A stretch of 48,146 nucleotides of DNA from NCBI GenBank assembly GCA_964521425.1, contig CAZFRO010000017.1, forward strand, positions 1 to 48,146, read 5' to 3'. Below, one piece after another: positions 1-8,478 of the stretch; position 1 is the stretch's first letter, and each line of letters begins with the position of its first letter. The translations under genes and the position numbers were made by a program. Origin of the DNA: Joyebacterum sp964521425. Its GTDB lineage: Bacteria > Joyebacterota > Joyebacteria > Joyebacterales > Joyebacteraceae. Below the pieces are notes generated by a model, which saw only the letters and a program-made list of their open reading frames with translations, did not search any database and was not told the DNA's origin.

Positions 1-2194
1 AGTTCATGAACGTGTTCCCGCCCGCAACCTCACGCAGAATCGGAATGCTGTCGACTATCACATCGCCAACCTCGCCGGCGACGTAGTTCACCGCAAGCCA
101 CTGCGTCACGAAGTCCAACGTCTCGTAGCCGGCCTCCATCAGCTCGAAGCACCAGTCGTTACCGGTGACAAGGTAGTTCCTCTCCTTGCCCTCGCTCGCC
201 TGGTTCAGCCAGTTGATGACGTTCTCCTGGTCCACGTGCCAGAACGTGTACGAGTCGAACGCGTCCGTGAACCAGAGGATGGTGTCATAGTACTTGTACC
301 CCATCGTATCCGGCCCCTCGGAACTCGCGCTTCCTGACGGAACCTCCACGTCGTACGTCTCCCACTCGTAGCCGAGGATTCCCAGGGCCTCGCGGAAGTA
401 GTACTCGGAGCTGTGGCGGTAGTTGCGCTCGGCGCCCGGGGTCCTGCGTCCGTGCTTGTCAACAAGCAGGATGCCGGGGTTCGAGACCGTCGCACTGATC
501 GGCAGGATCGAGAACTCGAAGTAGCCGTCCGGAGCGCTACCCGGGTATGTCGCGATGGTGCCGACACCGTCCATGGCCTCGTAGTAGTAGTGGATCTCGC
601 TGCCGGGGTTCATCTCGGTTATCGGCGGCGGGCTGATCCAGTCGTTGCCCTGAGCGTCGAGGCGGCGAAGAGGATACGCCGACCACGTCTGACCGTCATC
701 ATCCGTTGCCATGAGCGTGACAGTCGCAATGTCGTCGGCGTCCTTGACCATGATCTGTGCCGAGTCAAGGAGAGCCTCAGCCATCTGCTCGATATACCAG
801 TCGTTGAAGCGATCCCAGGTGCCGTAGGTGAACGATGTACCGGCATCGCCCGATGGAATCCCCAGCTGGGCCTTGTTGACTATGAACCCGGCCATGTGGG
901 TCCCAGGGGCTGCGGGCTCGACGTTGGTGCACTGGAACTCCATTGCGAACCAGTCGTTTCCGGCAAAGGCGTCCCAGTCATCGTACTTCGTATTCCAGTA
1001 GGGACCGCCGTACCAGGCTCCCGGGTTCTCATCCACGAAGCCGTCCAGACTCGTCACGCATTCCTGGAGGTCGTGCGATGCCAACCAGACATCATAGCGG
1101 TCGTTCGACTCATTGGGACAGTCGAGCCAGTAGTCCCACATACCGACGAGCCTGTACGCACCGCTGATATCGATCGGTGGGCTGATGAGGTAACTGTCCA
1201 TCCCATCGATGACCTTGTTCGTGAACGGATCCAGTGACGCATACATCCATCCGGACCGGTTCTCACAGGTGAACGGACGGCCCGTGACGAAGTTCGTGCC
1301 GTACAGACCACGGAAGTACTGGACGCCCGTGTGTCCGGTCTGCACTGTGTCATCATGGATCCACCCGTTGTTGCCGGCAGCCTCAACATCATCCGACCAG
1401 ACAGAGACCGTGTTCACGGTCACGTCGAAGTTGTCAAGCTGCCACGCACCGTCCAGAACTGAGTTCTGGGGAGCGTTGTTGTACTCGTCCTGAGACGAGT
1501 ACGCCCCGTCAGACTCGAACCGGAAACGGAGTTCGACGTCGATACCTGCCCAAACGTTGAGATCGAGGCTCTGGTGCCCGTGCGGCGCCAGGGCGTCCCA
1601 GTCCCTGCTCGGACCCGGCTTACCCGCGAAACCACCGTTGTTCGCGGTGTAGATCGTGGTCCATGTGGACCCACCATCATCCGAGATCTCGACGTAGCCA
1701 TAGTCGTAGTCGTTCTCCATGGCATACCGCTGGTCGAAGTCCAGAACGACGTCGTCACCGCCGATACTCCAGGTCGAGAGCGGCAGCTCACGGGACATCA
1801 GCATCGTCCAGTTGTTGGCGTAGCCACGAGGCTGAAGCCAGCAATCGCTGTACGTTCCGCACCACCAGGTACTGTCGCCCATAGTCGGGTGGCCGCTGAT
1901 CCTGATGGTGTCCTTGTGCCAGTAGTTCTCCTGGCCAAGAGTTCCGGACATGTCGTACGATGTCCAGCCCGCATTGTCGCCCAGGAGATCCTCGAAATCC
2001 GCAGTGAAGATCCACAGGGTCTCAAGACGCGCCCCACGGAACTCATGATCTACAGTCCCTGATGGTTCCAGGGTCAATAGGTCATGGCTGACCCGCTCAC
2101 CGGCATCCAGCCCAACGTCTCGTGCAGCGACGCCCGTAGCCAGAGCGGTGAGCATAAGACCTACGGCCAAGAAGACCATAGTTCTGCTGTTCAT
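1..2194 (-). CDS. Large secreted protein of unknown function, 3' end outside window
   Basis: An open frame of about 731 codons runs off the left edge, so the C-terminus is not seen. The ATG at 2194 follows a GGGGAG ribosome-binding site and opens a signal peptide (MNSRTMVFLAVGLML..., cleavage probably near the ALA/GVAA stretch, residue 22-25). The mature part is rich in Trp, Tyr, Asp and Gly. It contains a segment with alternating beta-strand patterns around 'YVEISDDGGSTWTTIY' (about residue 150), like the jelly-roll/MAM-type domains attached to immune-inhibitor-A peptidases. Around residue 570 a Rossmann-like stretch begins (ILLVDKHGRR), also typical of the tail of large M6-peptidase relatives. 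I see no HExxH in the visible part. I infer an exported or surface protein; the specific activity is unknown. A good promoter sits 165 bases upstream. Confidence 0.75.
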   Translation of the reverse strand, partial: MNSRTMVFLAVGLMLTALATGVAARDVGLDAGERVSHDLLTLEPSGTVDHEFRGARLETLWIFTADFEDLLGDNAGWTSYDMSGTLGQENYWHKDTIRISGHPTMGDSTWWCGTYSDCWLQPRGYANNWTMLMSRELPLSTWSIGGDDVVLDFDQRYAMENDYDYGYVEISDDGGSTWTTIYTANNGGFAGKPGPSRDWDALAPHGHQSLDLNVWAGIDVELRFRFESDGAYSSQDEYNNAPQNSVLDGAWQLDNFDVTVNTVSVWSDDVEAAGNNGWIHDDTVQTGHTGVQYFRGLYGTNFVTGRPFTCENRSGWMYASLDPFTNKVIDGMDSYLISPPIDISGAYRLVGMWDYWLDCPNESNDRYDVWLASHDLQECVTSLDGFVDENPGAWYGGPYWNTKYDDWDAFAGNDWFAMEFQCTNVEPAAPGTHMAGFIVNKAQLGIPSGDAGTSFTYGTWDRFNDWYIEQMAEALLDSAQIMVKDADDIATVTLMATDDDGQTWSAYPLRRLDAQGNDWISPPPITEMNPGSEIHYYYEAMDGVGTIATYPGSAPDGYFEFSILPISATVSNPGILLVDKHGRRTPGAERNYRHSSEYYFREALGILGYEWETYDVEVPSGSASSEGPDTMGYKYYDTILWFTDAFDSYTFWHVDQENVINWLNQASEGKERNYLVTGNDWCFELMEAGYETLDFVTQWLAVNYVAGEVGDVIVDSIPILREVAGGNTFMN

Positions 2195-2363
2195 TGATCA
2201 CTCCCCTCTTATAGAAGGTGACCCTGCTCATCGTTGATTCACAGCTTGTAGTATTGATAGAGACAACAATACGTCTCGCATGGGGGGCGAACACATGCTC
2301 GATCGCGATGTGTCCGTGGAGTCCGATACGCTGGAGAGCTTGTCCATTTCCCGACTCGGAGAC

Positions 2364-2392
2364 AATATACCAAAGGTGGGGCTATATGGCAA
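2364..2392 (-). promoter_or_regulatory. Sigma-70-like promoter for the secreted protein at 1-2194
   Basis: On the minus strand the sequence reads TTGCCA (2392-2387), 17 bases, then TATATT (2369-2364). Each hexamer matches five of six consensus bases and the spacing is ideal. The predicted leader is about 160 nt. The same -35 hexamer and spacing occur at 3707-3735. Confidence 0.55.
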
Positions 2393-2439
2393 GTCTTCAC
2401 TAAGTGTTCGCAGGGGACCCGGGATCCTGGATCAATGAA

Positions 2440-2469
2440 GAGGGGGCGAGTCGTGAGACCCGCCCCCTC
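2440..2469 (-). terminator. Hairpin terminator after the Cys-rich secreted gene
   Basis: A 9-bp perfect stem (GAGGGGGCG, 2440-2448, with CGCCCCCTC, 2461-2469) can be extended by an inner GTC/GAC pair around a four-base loop. It lies 20 bases beyond the stop codon at 2490. There is no strong U-run on the minus strand (TTCATTGATC follows), so it may be an imperfect intrinsic terminator or a 3'-end stabiliser. Confidence 0.5.
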
Positions 2470-2489
2470 CCTTGTAGAGTTGTTCCGAA

Positions 2490-3584
2490 CTACCTGTACA
2501 TCGACTTCACCCTGCCCCAGCTCGTGTTCTCAACGGGTGACGTGGGCTCGTCGGAACCGATCTTCACCCACTTGATGTACCAGCCGGGGTAGAAGACGGA
2601 ACTGTCGGCGCCGAAGTTGAAGCCGATGAGGATGCTCTGGCCGATGAACTGCTCGAGGTTGAAGCAGTCACGCAGGAAGGCCGTGTTGAACTGGTGGCCC
2701 GTGAAGATGGGCTGGCCCATGGTGCAGGCTGCGCCGTAGGCGGAGCCGACACCGTCGTAGCCGCGCTGCGGCGTGATGATCTGCCACGTTGCGCCACCGT
2801 CCGTCGACACGACGACGTTGCCGCCGTCGTAGTTGGCCTCTGTGTCGTAGAAGTGACACAGCTCCATGCACCAGCAGTACTCATTGATCTCGAACGGTCC
2901 GATGATGGCGCGCTCGCCGCACGGCACGTAGTCGCCGCCCAGGAGTGTGCCGAGTACGTTCGTCACTGGAACATCATCACACGCGATTCCAGGAATGCCG
3001 ACCGGAACGCCCCACTCCCAGATCGGGTCGCCCTCGCAGGGCTCTACCACGAAACCGCCCGGCGACTCGTTGAAGTCGACCACGTAGCAGGTGTAGATCG
3101 ATGGGCAGCAGGGCTGCTCGGGGCAATCGCACGGCTCGCATGCGACATCAAGCGTGAATGAGTCCGCTGCGCCGTTGTATCCGTCAACGACAATGTAGTA
3201 CGTGCCGGCTACGAGGCAGCCGGTTGTGGCGTTGCTGTTGCCGTACGCCAGACAGTCATCCTCATCGCAGCTTCCGAGGAGGAACACGTCCAGGTCCGCA
3301 ATCATGCCGGAGATAGTGGCGGTGACGATGTAGCAGTCGTCCAGAACGAGCTTGTAGACGGCTTCGCCGCCCCCCTCATTCCAGCCGACGCACGAGTAAT
3401 AGTCAACGTTGTTCGGCAGGCCGACGTTCGAGCCCTGAACCGAGTCCCCGCAATTGATATCAATGGCGGCAGTGCAGTCGAGCAGACCGCGAGATCCCTG
3501 GACCGGCTCGGTCCAATCCTTCTTCGCGGTCGCGGCGCCGATGGCGAGCGCGACGATCAGAATGGCGGTCAGTGCGTAACGCAT
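2490..3584 (-). CDS. Cys-rich secreted protein with SWGxxKxMYR C-terminal motif
   Basis: 364 residues. The ATG at 3584 is preceded by GGGAGGAAAG; the frame is open further upstream but has no such site. The first 20 residues (MRYALTAILIVALAIGAATA) are a clear signal peptide. Residues about 30-140 resemble a bacterial pre-peptidase C-terminal-type domain: acidic, with paired Cys, and phrases such as 'DLDVFLLGSCDEDDC' and 'GTYYIVVDGYNG'. A Cys-rich linker (CEPCDCPEQPCC) follows, then a domain with 'VVVSTDGGATWQIITP'. The protein ends SPVENTSWGRVKSMYR, closely matching the end of the beta-helix protein at 27188. I infer an exported, disulfide-stabilised surface protein. No enzyme motif is seen. 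It has its own promoter and terminator, so it is probably monocistronic. Confidence 0.8.
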   Translation of the reverse strand: MRYALTAILIVALAIGAATAKKDWTEPVQGSRGLLDCTAAIDINCGDSVQGSNVGLPNNVDYYSCVGWNEGGGEAVYKLVLDDCYIVTATISGMIADLDVFLLGSCDEDDCLAYGNSNATTGCLVAGTYYIVVDGYNGAADSFTLDVACEPCDCPEQPCCPSIYTCYVVDFNESPGGFVVEPCEGDPIWEWGVPVGIPGIACDDVPVTNVLGTLLGGDYVPCGERAIIGPFEINEYCWCMELCHFYDTEANYDGGNVVVSTDGGATWQIITPQRGYDGVGSAYGAACTMGQPIFTGHQFNTAFLRDCFNLEQFIGQSILIGFNFGADSSVFYPGWYIKWVKIGSDEPTSPVENTSWGRVKSMYR

Positions 3585-3706
3585 CTTTCCTCCCACGTGC
3601 CTGTCCTTGAACGCCCGGCAGTCAGCTCCACCCTGGACGTTCACCAATAGAATACGGGGTTGGATTCTGCAAGAAATGAGCCAAGCCCGACTTTGCAACT
3701 CTGGAC

Positions 3707-3735
3707 ACTATATCACAATGAAGGCTGTCTGGCAA
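3707..3735 (-). promoter_or_regulatory. Sigma-70-like promoter for the Cys-rich secreted gene
   Basis: The minus strand reads TTGCCA (3735-3730), 17 bases, TATAGT (3712-3707), five of six matches in each hexamer. The predicted leader to the ATG at 3584 is about 115 nt. It lies in the gap behind the stop of the propeller gene (3801). Confidence 0.6.
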
Positions 3736-3772
3736 GAACATATTCACTCGATTCCTACGACTGGTCACTATA

Positions 3773-3820
3773 GTCGTCAGCGGAGCAGGATCGGCAGTCG
3801 TCAATGGAGCAGGATCAGCT
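3773..3820. repeat. 24-bp imperfect tandem duplication over a stop codon
   Basis: Two 24-bp units (3773-3796 and 3797-3820) share GTCGTCA and GGAGCAGGATC and differ at about four positions. The second unit contains the stop and last codons of the propeller gene. The first lies just after the stop and would encode a near copy of the same tail. It looks like a local slippage duplication. Confidence 0.6.
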
Positions 3821-5513
3821 TGAGGGTCTCAGAAGTGCCAGCAGACGTTGCTTTCAGGAAGTAGACGCCCGAGGAGACCGGGGAGCCTCGATCATCAGCG
3901 CCGTCCCAGGAGAGCGTACCCGTGCCATCATCGGAGGGTGTGGTTGAGAGCCGCGTCACCTCTCTCCCGGCGACATCGACGATCCGGCACGTGATCAGGT
4001 GAGCGTGCGGTGCGTGGAAGGCGATCTCGACTCCGTCCCGGAACGGATTCGGGTACGGGGGTGAGAGTCTGAGACTCGTGATCGGAGGTAGCTCCGCGAC
4101 GTCGACGAATGTTGTGTCGACTATCGCGGTGTACGTGTCCTGATTGCCCTCGCGCGTGTCGGTCCAGACTGGATGAAGGCGCTCCGAGCTTGCGGCCGCG
4201 AGTCCGATGTACTCACCGATGAGGCCCGCCCTCACGCTCCCGGCGGTCGGATCGGAGGAGACCGTTGTCACGCGCACGTTGCTCTCAAATGACGCTCCTC
4301 CGTCAAAGGACTGGGCAACGTAGACGTCCATCAGGAGATTGCCGGGGTCGTTTCGGCGGTCGTAGAAGACCACGTTGACGACTCCATCTTCGCTCACGAC
4401 CAGCCACGGGTGGAACTGGTCGGCGCCATTCCCGTAGGCGTCATCGTTGACCCTGAGAGGAGATGACCAGGTCGTTCCTCCGTCGTCCGAGTAGCGTAGG
4501 AAGATGTCCTGGTCGCCGTCTCCCCTGTCCATATAGGCGATGTACAGGCGACCGTCGAACAGCCCATCCGTGATGTCGCAGTCCATCGCGGGATACGAGA
4601 AGACAAGCACCGGACCATCTACATAGGTCTGCGCCGTGTACGTGGTGGTGACGGTCACATCCGTCCCGAAGGTTGCCCCGCCGTCGTACGAGCGGTCCAG
4701 GCGAATGCTCGCCGGTGAGTAATTGGCCCACGCGACATAGACGGTGCCATCAGGCCCGACCGCGGGAACCGGCCACTGCACACCGTCCGTATCGCTCACC
4801 TGCGCTGGCGCGTCGAACGACGAGGCTCCGTCCGTCGAGCGTGCAGAGAGGATGTCGGTATCCATCCCGAAACGCGCCCACGTGACGTAGAGGTTGCCAT
4901 CGTGGGTGCCTCCAGAGCGATCACACGCGATCAGTTCCTTATCCTCGAAGACGCTGGGGACGCCGTCGATGACCTCAACTGCGTCGTCCCACGTCACTCC
5001 CCCATCGGTGGACTTCAGCACGAAGAGTCCGTTCGGATCGGACGTGCTTCCTGTGTACGAGAGGATGACGACATAGATGTTCCCCAGACGGTCACACGTG
5101 AGTCCGGGGTCGCTGTGCCGAGGGTACGAGGGTTCTTCGAGAAGCGAATCGTGCCACGTGATGCCGCCGTCGAACGAGTACCCGACGCCGACGCGGCGGT
5201 GTCCAAGCCTAAAGTCCCGCCAGACCGCGACGAGATTGTCGTGGTCGATCGGGTTCACGATGACCTGCTGTTCGTTCTGGAGTTCAGACGTGGCGTCGGA
5301 GTTGATCTTCCAGTTGAGCGGCTCCCAGATCAGTCGATCGGCCAGGAAAGCGTCGCGCTCCTGAGTCTGTGACTCGCTCGCCGCGGAAAGCTTGAGTGAA
5401 GCGAGCGGGAACGGCGCGACATCGTCGTTCAGCCAATCGCAGGTCCGCGGCGTGGCGAGAGCAGGAAGTACAGTGAGGATGCACAGGAGTACTGTCGGGA
5501 TGAATAGACTCAT
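3801..5513 (-). CDS. Secreted Asp-box (sialidase-fold) protein with FlgD-like sorting domain
   Basis: 570 residues. Signal peptide 1-20 (MSLFIPTVLLCILTVLPALA). Six Asp-box motifs (S-x-D-x-G-x-[ST]-[WF]) are visible near residues 113, 168, 226, 275, 342 and 402, indicating a six-bladed propeller as in BNR/sialidase-like proteins. The sialidase Arg triad and nucleophile are not recognisable, so I do not claim sialidase activity. From about residue 485 there is 'PYPNPFRDGVEIAF...VDVAGREV...SWDGADDRGSPVSSGVYFLKA', the FlgD-like C-terminal domain used as a type IX-like sorting signal in many FCB bacteria. The start codon overlaps the ATPase stop (ATGA), so translation of the two is probably coupled, which is odd for an exported protein and an inner-membrane pump. 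Confidence 0.85.
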   Translation of the reverse strand: MSLFIPTVLLCILTVLPALATPRTCDWLNDDVAPFPLASLKLSAASESQTQERDAFLADRLIWEPLNWKINSDATSELQNEQQVIVNPIDHDNLVAVWRDFRLGHRRVGVGYSFDGGITWHDSLLEEPSYPRHSDPGLTCDRLGNIYVVILSYTGSTSDPNGLFVLKSTDGGVTWDDAVEVIDGVPSVFEDKELIACDRSGGTHDGNLYVTWARFGMDTDILSARSTDGASSFDAPAQVSDTDGVQWPVPAVGPDGTVYVAWANYSPASIRLDRSYDGGATFGTDVTVTTTYTAQTYVDGPVLVFSYPAMDCDITDGLFDGRLYIAYMDRGDGDQDIFLRYSDDGGTTWSSPLRVNDDAYGNGADQFHPWLVVSEDGVVNVVFYDRRNDPGNLLMDVYVAQSFDGGASFESNVRVTTVSSDPTAGSVRAGLIGEYIGLAAASSERLHPVWTDTREGNQDTYTAIVDTTFVDVAELPPITSLRLSPPYPNPFRDGVEIAFHAPHAHLITCRIVDVAGREVTRLSTTPSDDGTGTLSWDGADDRGSPVSSGVYFLKATSAGTSETLKLILLH

Positions 5514-8311
5514 GCTGTTGCCTCCTTGTGTCTGACCGAACGACGGCCCTCAGGCGAAGTGGACGCGCGGAGCCTCTTCCGGAGCTTAAGGAGTTCGAAG
5601 GCCGCCAGATAGACTCCTGCTGCTCCCAGAATGTAGAGCCAGTCGACCGGCGACGGTCCCCTGAAGGAGAGGAAGTTCTGGATTCCAACCCCGTACGCGG
5701 CGAACGTTGTCAGACCGATTGAGATTACGATCGACCAGAGGATGATCCTGTTGGTCCAGAATGTGCGGCTGAAGATGGAGCGGAGTTCGTAGCGCCGCGA
5801 GAGGATGTTCACGAACTGGCAGTATGCCACCGTCATGTAGCCCACGGTCGTCGCCCTCATGTACATCAACGTGCGTCCCGTATCGACAGGAAACACAATG
5901 CCCTCGCGCTGCATGAAGAAGGCGTAGTTCGCGAAGGCCAGTGCCCCCATGAGTACGGCAAGAAACGCCACATCGGGCGACGTGCGGCGGTTCAGAATAT
6001 GGTCGCTGAGGTCGCGAGGGGGAGCGGTCATTATCTCATCTGAAGGAGGGTCGAACGTCAACGACGTAAGTGGCAGGACCTCGGCGAGAAGGTCGATGGC
6101 GAGTATCTGTATGGCCAGCATCGCGATGGCCCAGTCCTTGAGTGAGACCGCCGCGAGTGACAAGAGGACGACAATCAGTTCCGCGCCGTTCGTCGTCATC
6201 GAGGCGAGAACGGTCTTCCTCAGGTTCTCGTAGATCGTCCTTCCCTCCCGCACCGCCTGTACGAGAGTCGGGAAGCTGTCGTCCAGAAGCACCAGCTCAG
6301 ATGCTTCCTTCGCCACGTCAGTTCCGATCCTTCCCATCGCGACACCGATATCCGCTCGCTTGAGAGCCGGGGCATCGTTCACACCGTCGCCGGTCACGGC
6401 GACGACCTCTCCGGCGTCCTCCAGGAGCGTGACGATCCTGAGTTTGTCCTCCGGGCTCACACGCGAGAATATGAGAGCTTGATTGCCGCCCATCGTGCTC
6501 GTGAGGTCGTCGTCGCTCATCTGTCCGAGTTCGCTTCCCGTGATGACGGGCGCATCGCCGCCCGTCTCCGAAAGCGCGATCTCACGACCGACCGCCTGCG
6601 CGGTGGTAGCATGGTCGCCCGTCATGATGAAGGTCCGGATCTGCGCCGCGTGACAGTCCTGTATCGCCTCTCGGACCCCCTCCTTGGGAGGGTCCATCAT
6701 GCCCACGAGCCCCAGGAACGTCACGTCTCGCTCCACCTCCTCGAGAACGTAGTCACGTCCCTTCTGATCGAGTGGACGGAATGCGACCGCAAGCACTCGA
6801 AGAGCCAGGCTCGAGAACTCCTCGTTGACTGCCGTGATCCGCTCCCGGTCCTCATCTGTGATTGGAACTGCCCTACCATCGCGGTAGATCGATCTGGAGA
6901 TCGAGAGAACGCTGTCGGGCGCACCCTTCATCGCCAGCTCCAGCCGATCACCAAACTGCCTGACCGAACTCATGCGCTTCCGGTCCGAATCGAACGGGAA
7001 CTCGTGAAGCTCCGGGTTCTCCTCGTCCTCAATCGGCGAGCGCGTCCCGAGCTTCGTGGACATCGCGACGAGGGCGGCCTCGGTGGGGTCTCCTACCGCG
7101 TACCAGCCATCGTGCTCTTCGTCGGGCCCGTGAATCTCAGCGTTGGATGCCATTGTCGCGGCGTCCATGAGAATCTCTATCTCGTCGATCTGCTCCTGCG
7201 TAAGCGCGTTACCGCTCTCGTCCTCTATGCCCCCCTCAGGTTTGTACCCCGTACCTGTCAGCTGGTAGTTCTTTCCGTTGAACCAGACCCGCGTGGCGGT
7301 CATCTCGTTCTTCGTCAGCGTGCCGGTCTTGTCGGTGCAGATGACGGTGGTCGATCCCAGGGTCTCAACGGCCGGGAGGCTCTTCACTACCGCGTTTCTC
7401 TCGGCCAGGCGCTTGCTTGTCGCGGAGAGAGCGACCGTCACCTGGGCGGGTAGCGCCTGGGGTACCAGCGCGACGGCGATTCCGAGTGCTAAGATCATGC
7501 TCGTGAGATAGCTGAACCCCTGCCAGACCGCCACCCCGAAGAGCGCCGCTCCGATCACGACGACGATTATCGTCAGACGCTTTGCGAGTGCGCCGAGTTC
7601 CTTCTCGAGAGGAGAGGGCACATCATGCGTCTCCTGAGTCATGTTTGCGATGCGTCCCATCTCTGTCAGCATGCCGGTTCTCACGACCACGGCGGTTGCC
7701 GTACCGGACGCCACCGACGTTCCGACGTACGCCATGTTGTCACGGTCCGCCAGAACACAGTCGCTCACGATGGCATCGCTTCCCTTCCCCTGCGGGGTCG
7801 ATTCACCCGTGAGTGAGAAGTCGCTCGTTCTCAAATTGAACGACTCGATGATCCTGAGGTCGGCCGGAACCTTGTCGCCTTCTTCGATCTGGACGATGTC
7901 GCCGGGCACGAGCTTGTCCTGTGAGGCCTCCGTGAGTTCTCCGTCCACCATGACTCTGGCCGGCGAGCGTATCAGGTTCTTCAGGCTCTCAACGATCTTG
8001 CTCGCCTTGTACTCCTGGACGAAGCCGATCACGGCATTCACGATGACGATGATGAGCATGACGAAGCCGTCGCTGTAGCTGCCGATGGTGAACGAGATCG
8101 CAGCGGCGATAATGAGTACAATGACCAGCACGTCCTTGAACTGGCGGATGAAGGTCACGAACTTCGAGATGTGACGTTCTCCCGACAGCTCGTTCAGACC
8201 GAACTTCAAGCGTCTCTCGTCGGATTCCGATCGAGAAAGACCTCTGCCGCTTGTGTCGAGAGCGGCGAAGACATCTTCGACCGTCATTCTGTAGTAGTTA
8301 TGATCCGCCAT
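5510..8311 (-). CDS. P-type (P2-like) cation-transporting ATPase
   Basis: 933 residues from the ATG at 8311, which follows AAGGAGG by ten bases; the longer frame to 8413 lacks a site and family similarity. Family hallmarks: N-terminal cation-ATPase domain, TGES (168-171), M4 motif PQALP (284-288), phosphorylation site DKTGT (D327), KGAPD in the nucleotide domain, MTGDHATTA and TGDGVNDAPALKRADIGVAMG in the P domain, and a C-terminal six-helix block ending near residue 920. It should pump a cation out of the cytoplasm using ATP. M5 keeps N and E (TTNGAELIV) and M6 keeps D (AIDLLAEVLP), as in Ca2+ pumps. The M4 Glu of PEGLP is replaced by Gln, so ion specificity cannot be assigned. First gene of an overlapping pair with the propeller protein. 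Confidence 0.92.
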   Translation of the reverse strand: MADHNYYRMTVEDVFAALDTSGRGLSRSESDERRLKFGLNELSGERHISKFVTFIRQFKDVLVIVLIIAAAISFTIGSYSDGFVMLIIVIVNAVIGFVQEYKASKIVESLKNLIRSPARVMVDGELTEASQDKLVPGDIVQIEEGDKVPADLRIIESFNLRTSDFSLTGESTPQGKGSDAIVSDCVLADRDNMAYVGTSVASGTATAVVVRTGMLTEMGRIANMTQETHDVPSPLEKELGALAKRLTIIVVVIGAALFGVAVWQGFSYLTSMILALGIAVALVPQALPAQVTVALSATSKRLAERNAVVKSLPAVETLGSTTVICTDKTGTLTKNEMTATRVWFNGKNYQLTGTGYKPEGGIEDESGNALTQEQIDEIEILMDAATMASNAEIHGPDEEHDGWYAVGDPTEAALVAMSTKLGTRSPIEDEENPELHEFPFDSDRKRMSSVRQFGDRLELAMKGAPDSVLSISRSIYRDGRAVPITDEDRERITAVNEEFSSLALRVLAVAFRPLDQKGRDYVLEEVERDVTFLGLVGMMDPPKEGVREAIQDCHAAQIRTFIMTGDHATTAQAVGREIALSETGGDAPVITGSELGQMSDDDLTSTMGGNQALIFSRVSPEDKLRIVTLLEDAGEVVAVTGDGVNDAPALKRADIGVAMGRIGTDVAKEASELVLLDDSFPTLVQAVREGRTIYENLRKTVLASMTTNGAELIVVLLSLAAVSLKDWAIAMLAIQILAIDLLAEVLPLTSLTFDPPSDEIMTAPPRDLSDHILNRRTSPDVAFLAVLMGALAFANYAFFMQREGIVFPVDTGRTLMYMRATTVGYMTVAYCQFVNILSRRYELRSIFSRTFWTNRIILWSIVISIGLTTFAAYGVGIQNFLSFRGPSPVDWLYILGAAGVYLAAFELLKLRKRLRASTSPEGRRSVRHKEATA

Positions 8312-8478
8312 GGAGCGGATGCCTCCTTGCTGAGCCCAACCGCCTGCGAGAGACCTCTTGAAGATTCGCCTGCAGAAGAAGGCGGCCGCACCGCGCGATG
8401 CAGTCGCCTTCAACTGTTCCTTGTTGCTTCACAGTGTTCCCGGTCGCCGGGCGCCCGATTGCCGGGCGCACGTTCACA

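Noticed and set aside
8312..8413. Longer N-terminus for the P-type ATPase
   Set aside because: The extra 34 residues lack family similarity and a ribosome-binding site, while the ATG at 8311 has AAGGAGG at the right distance.
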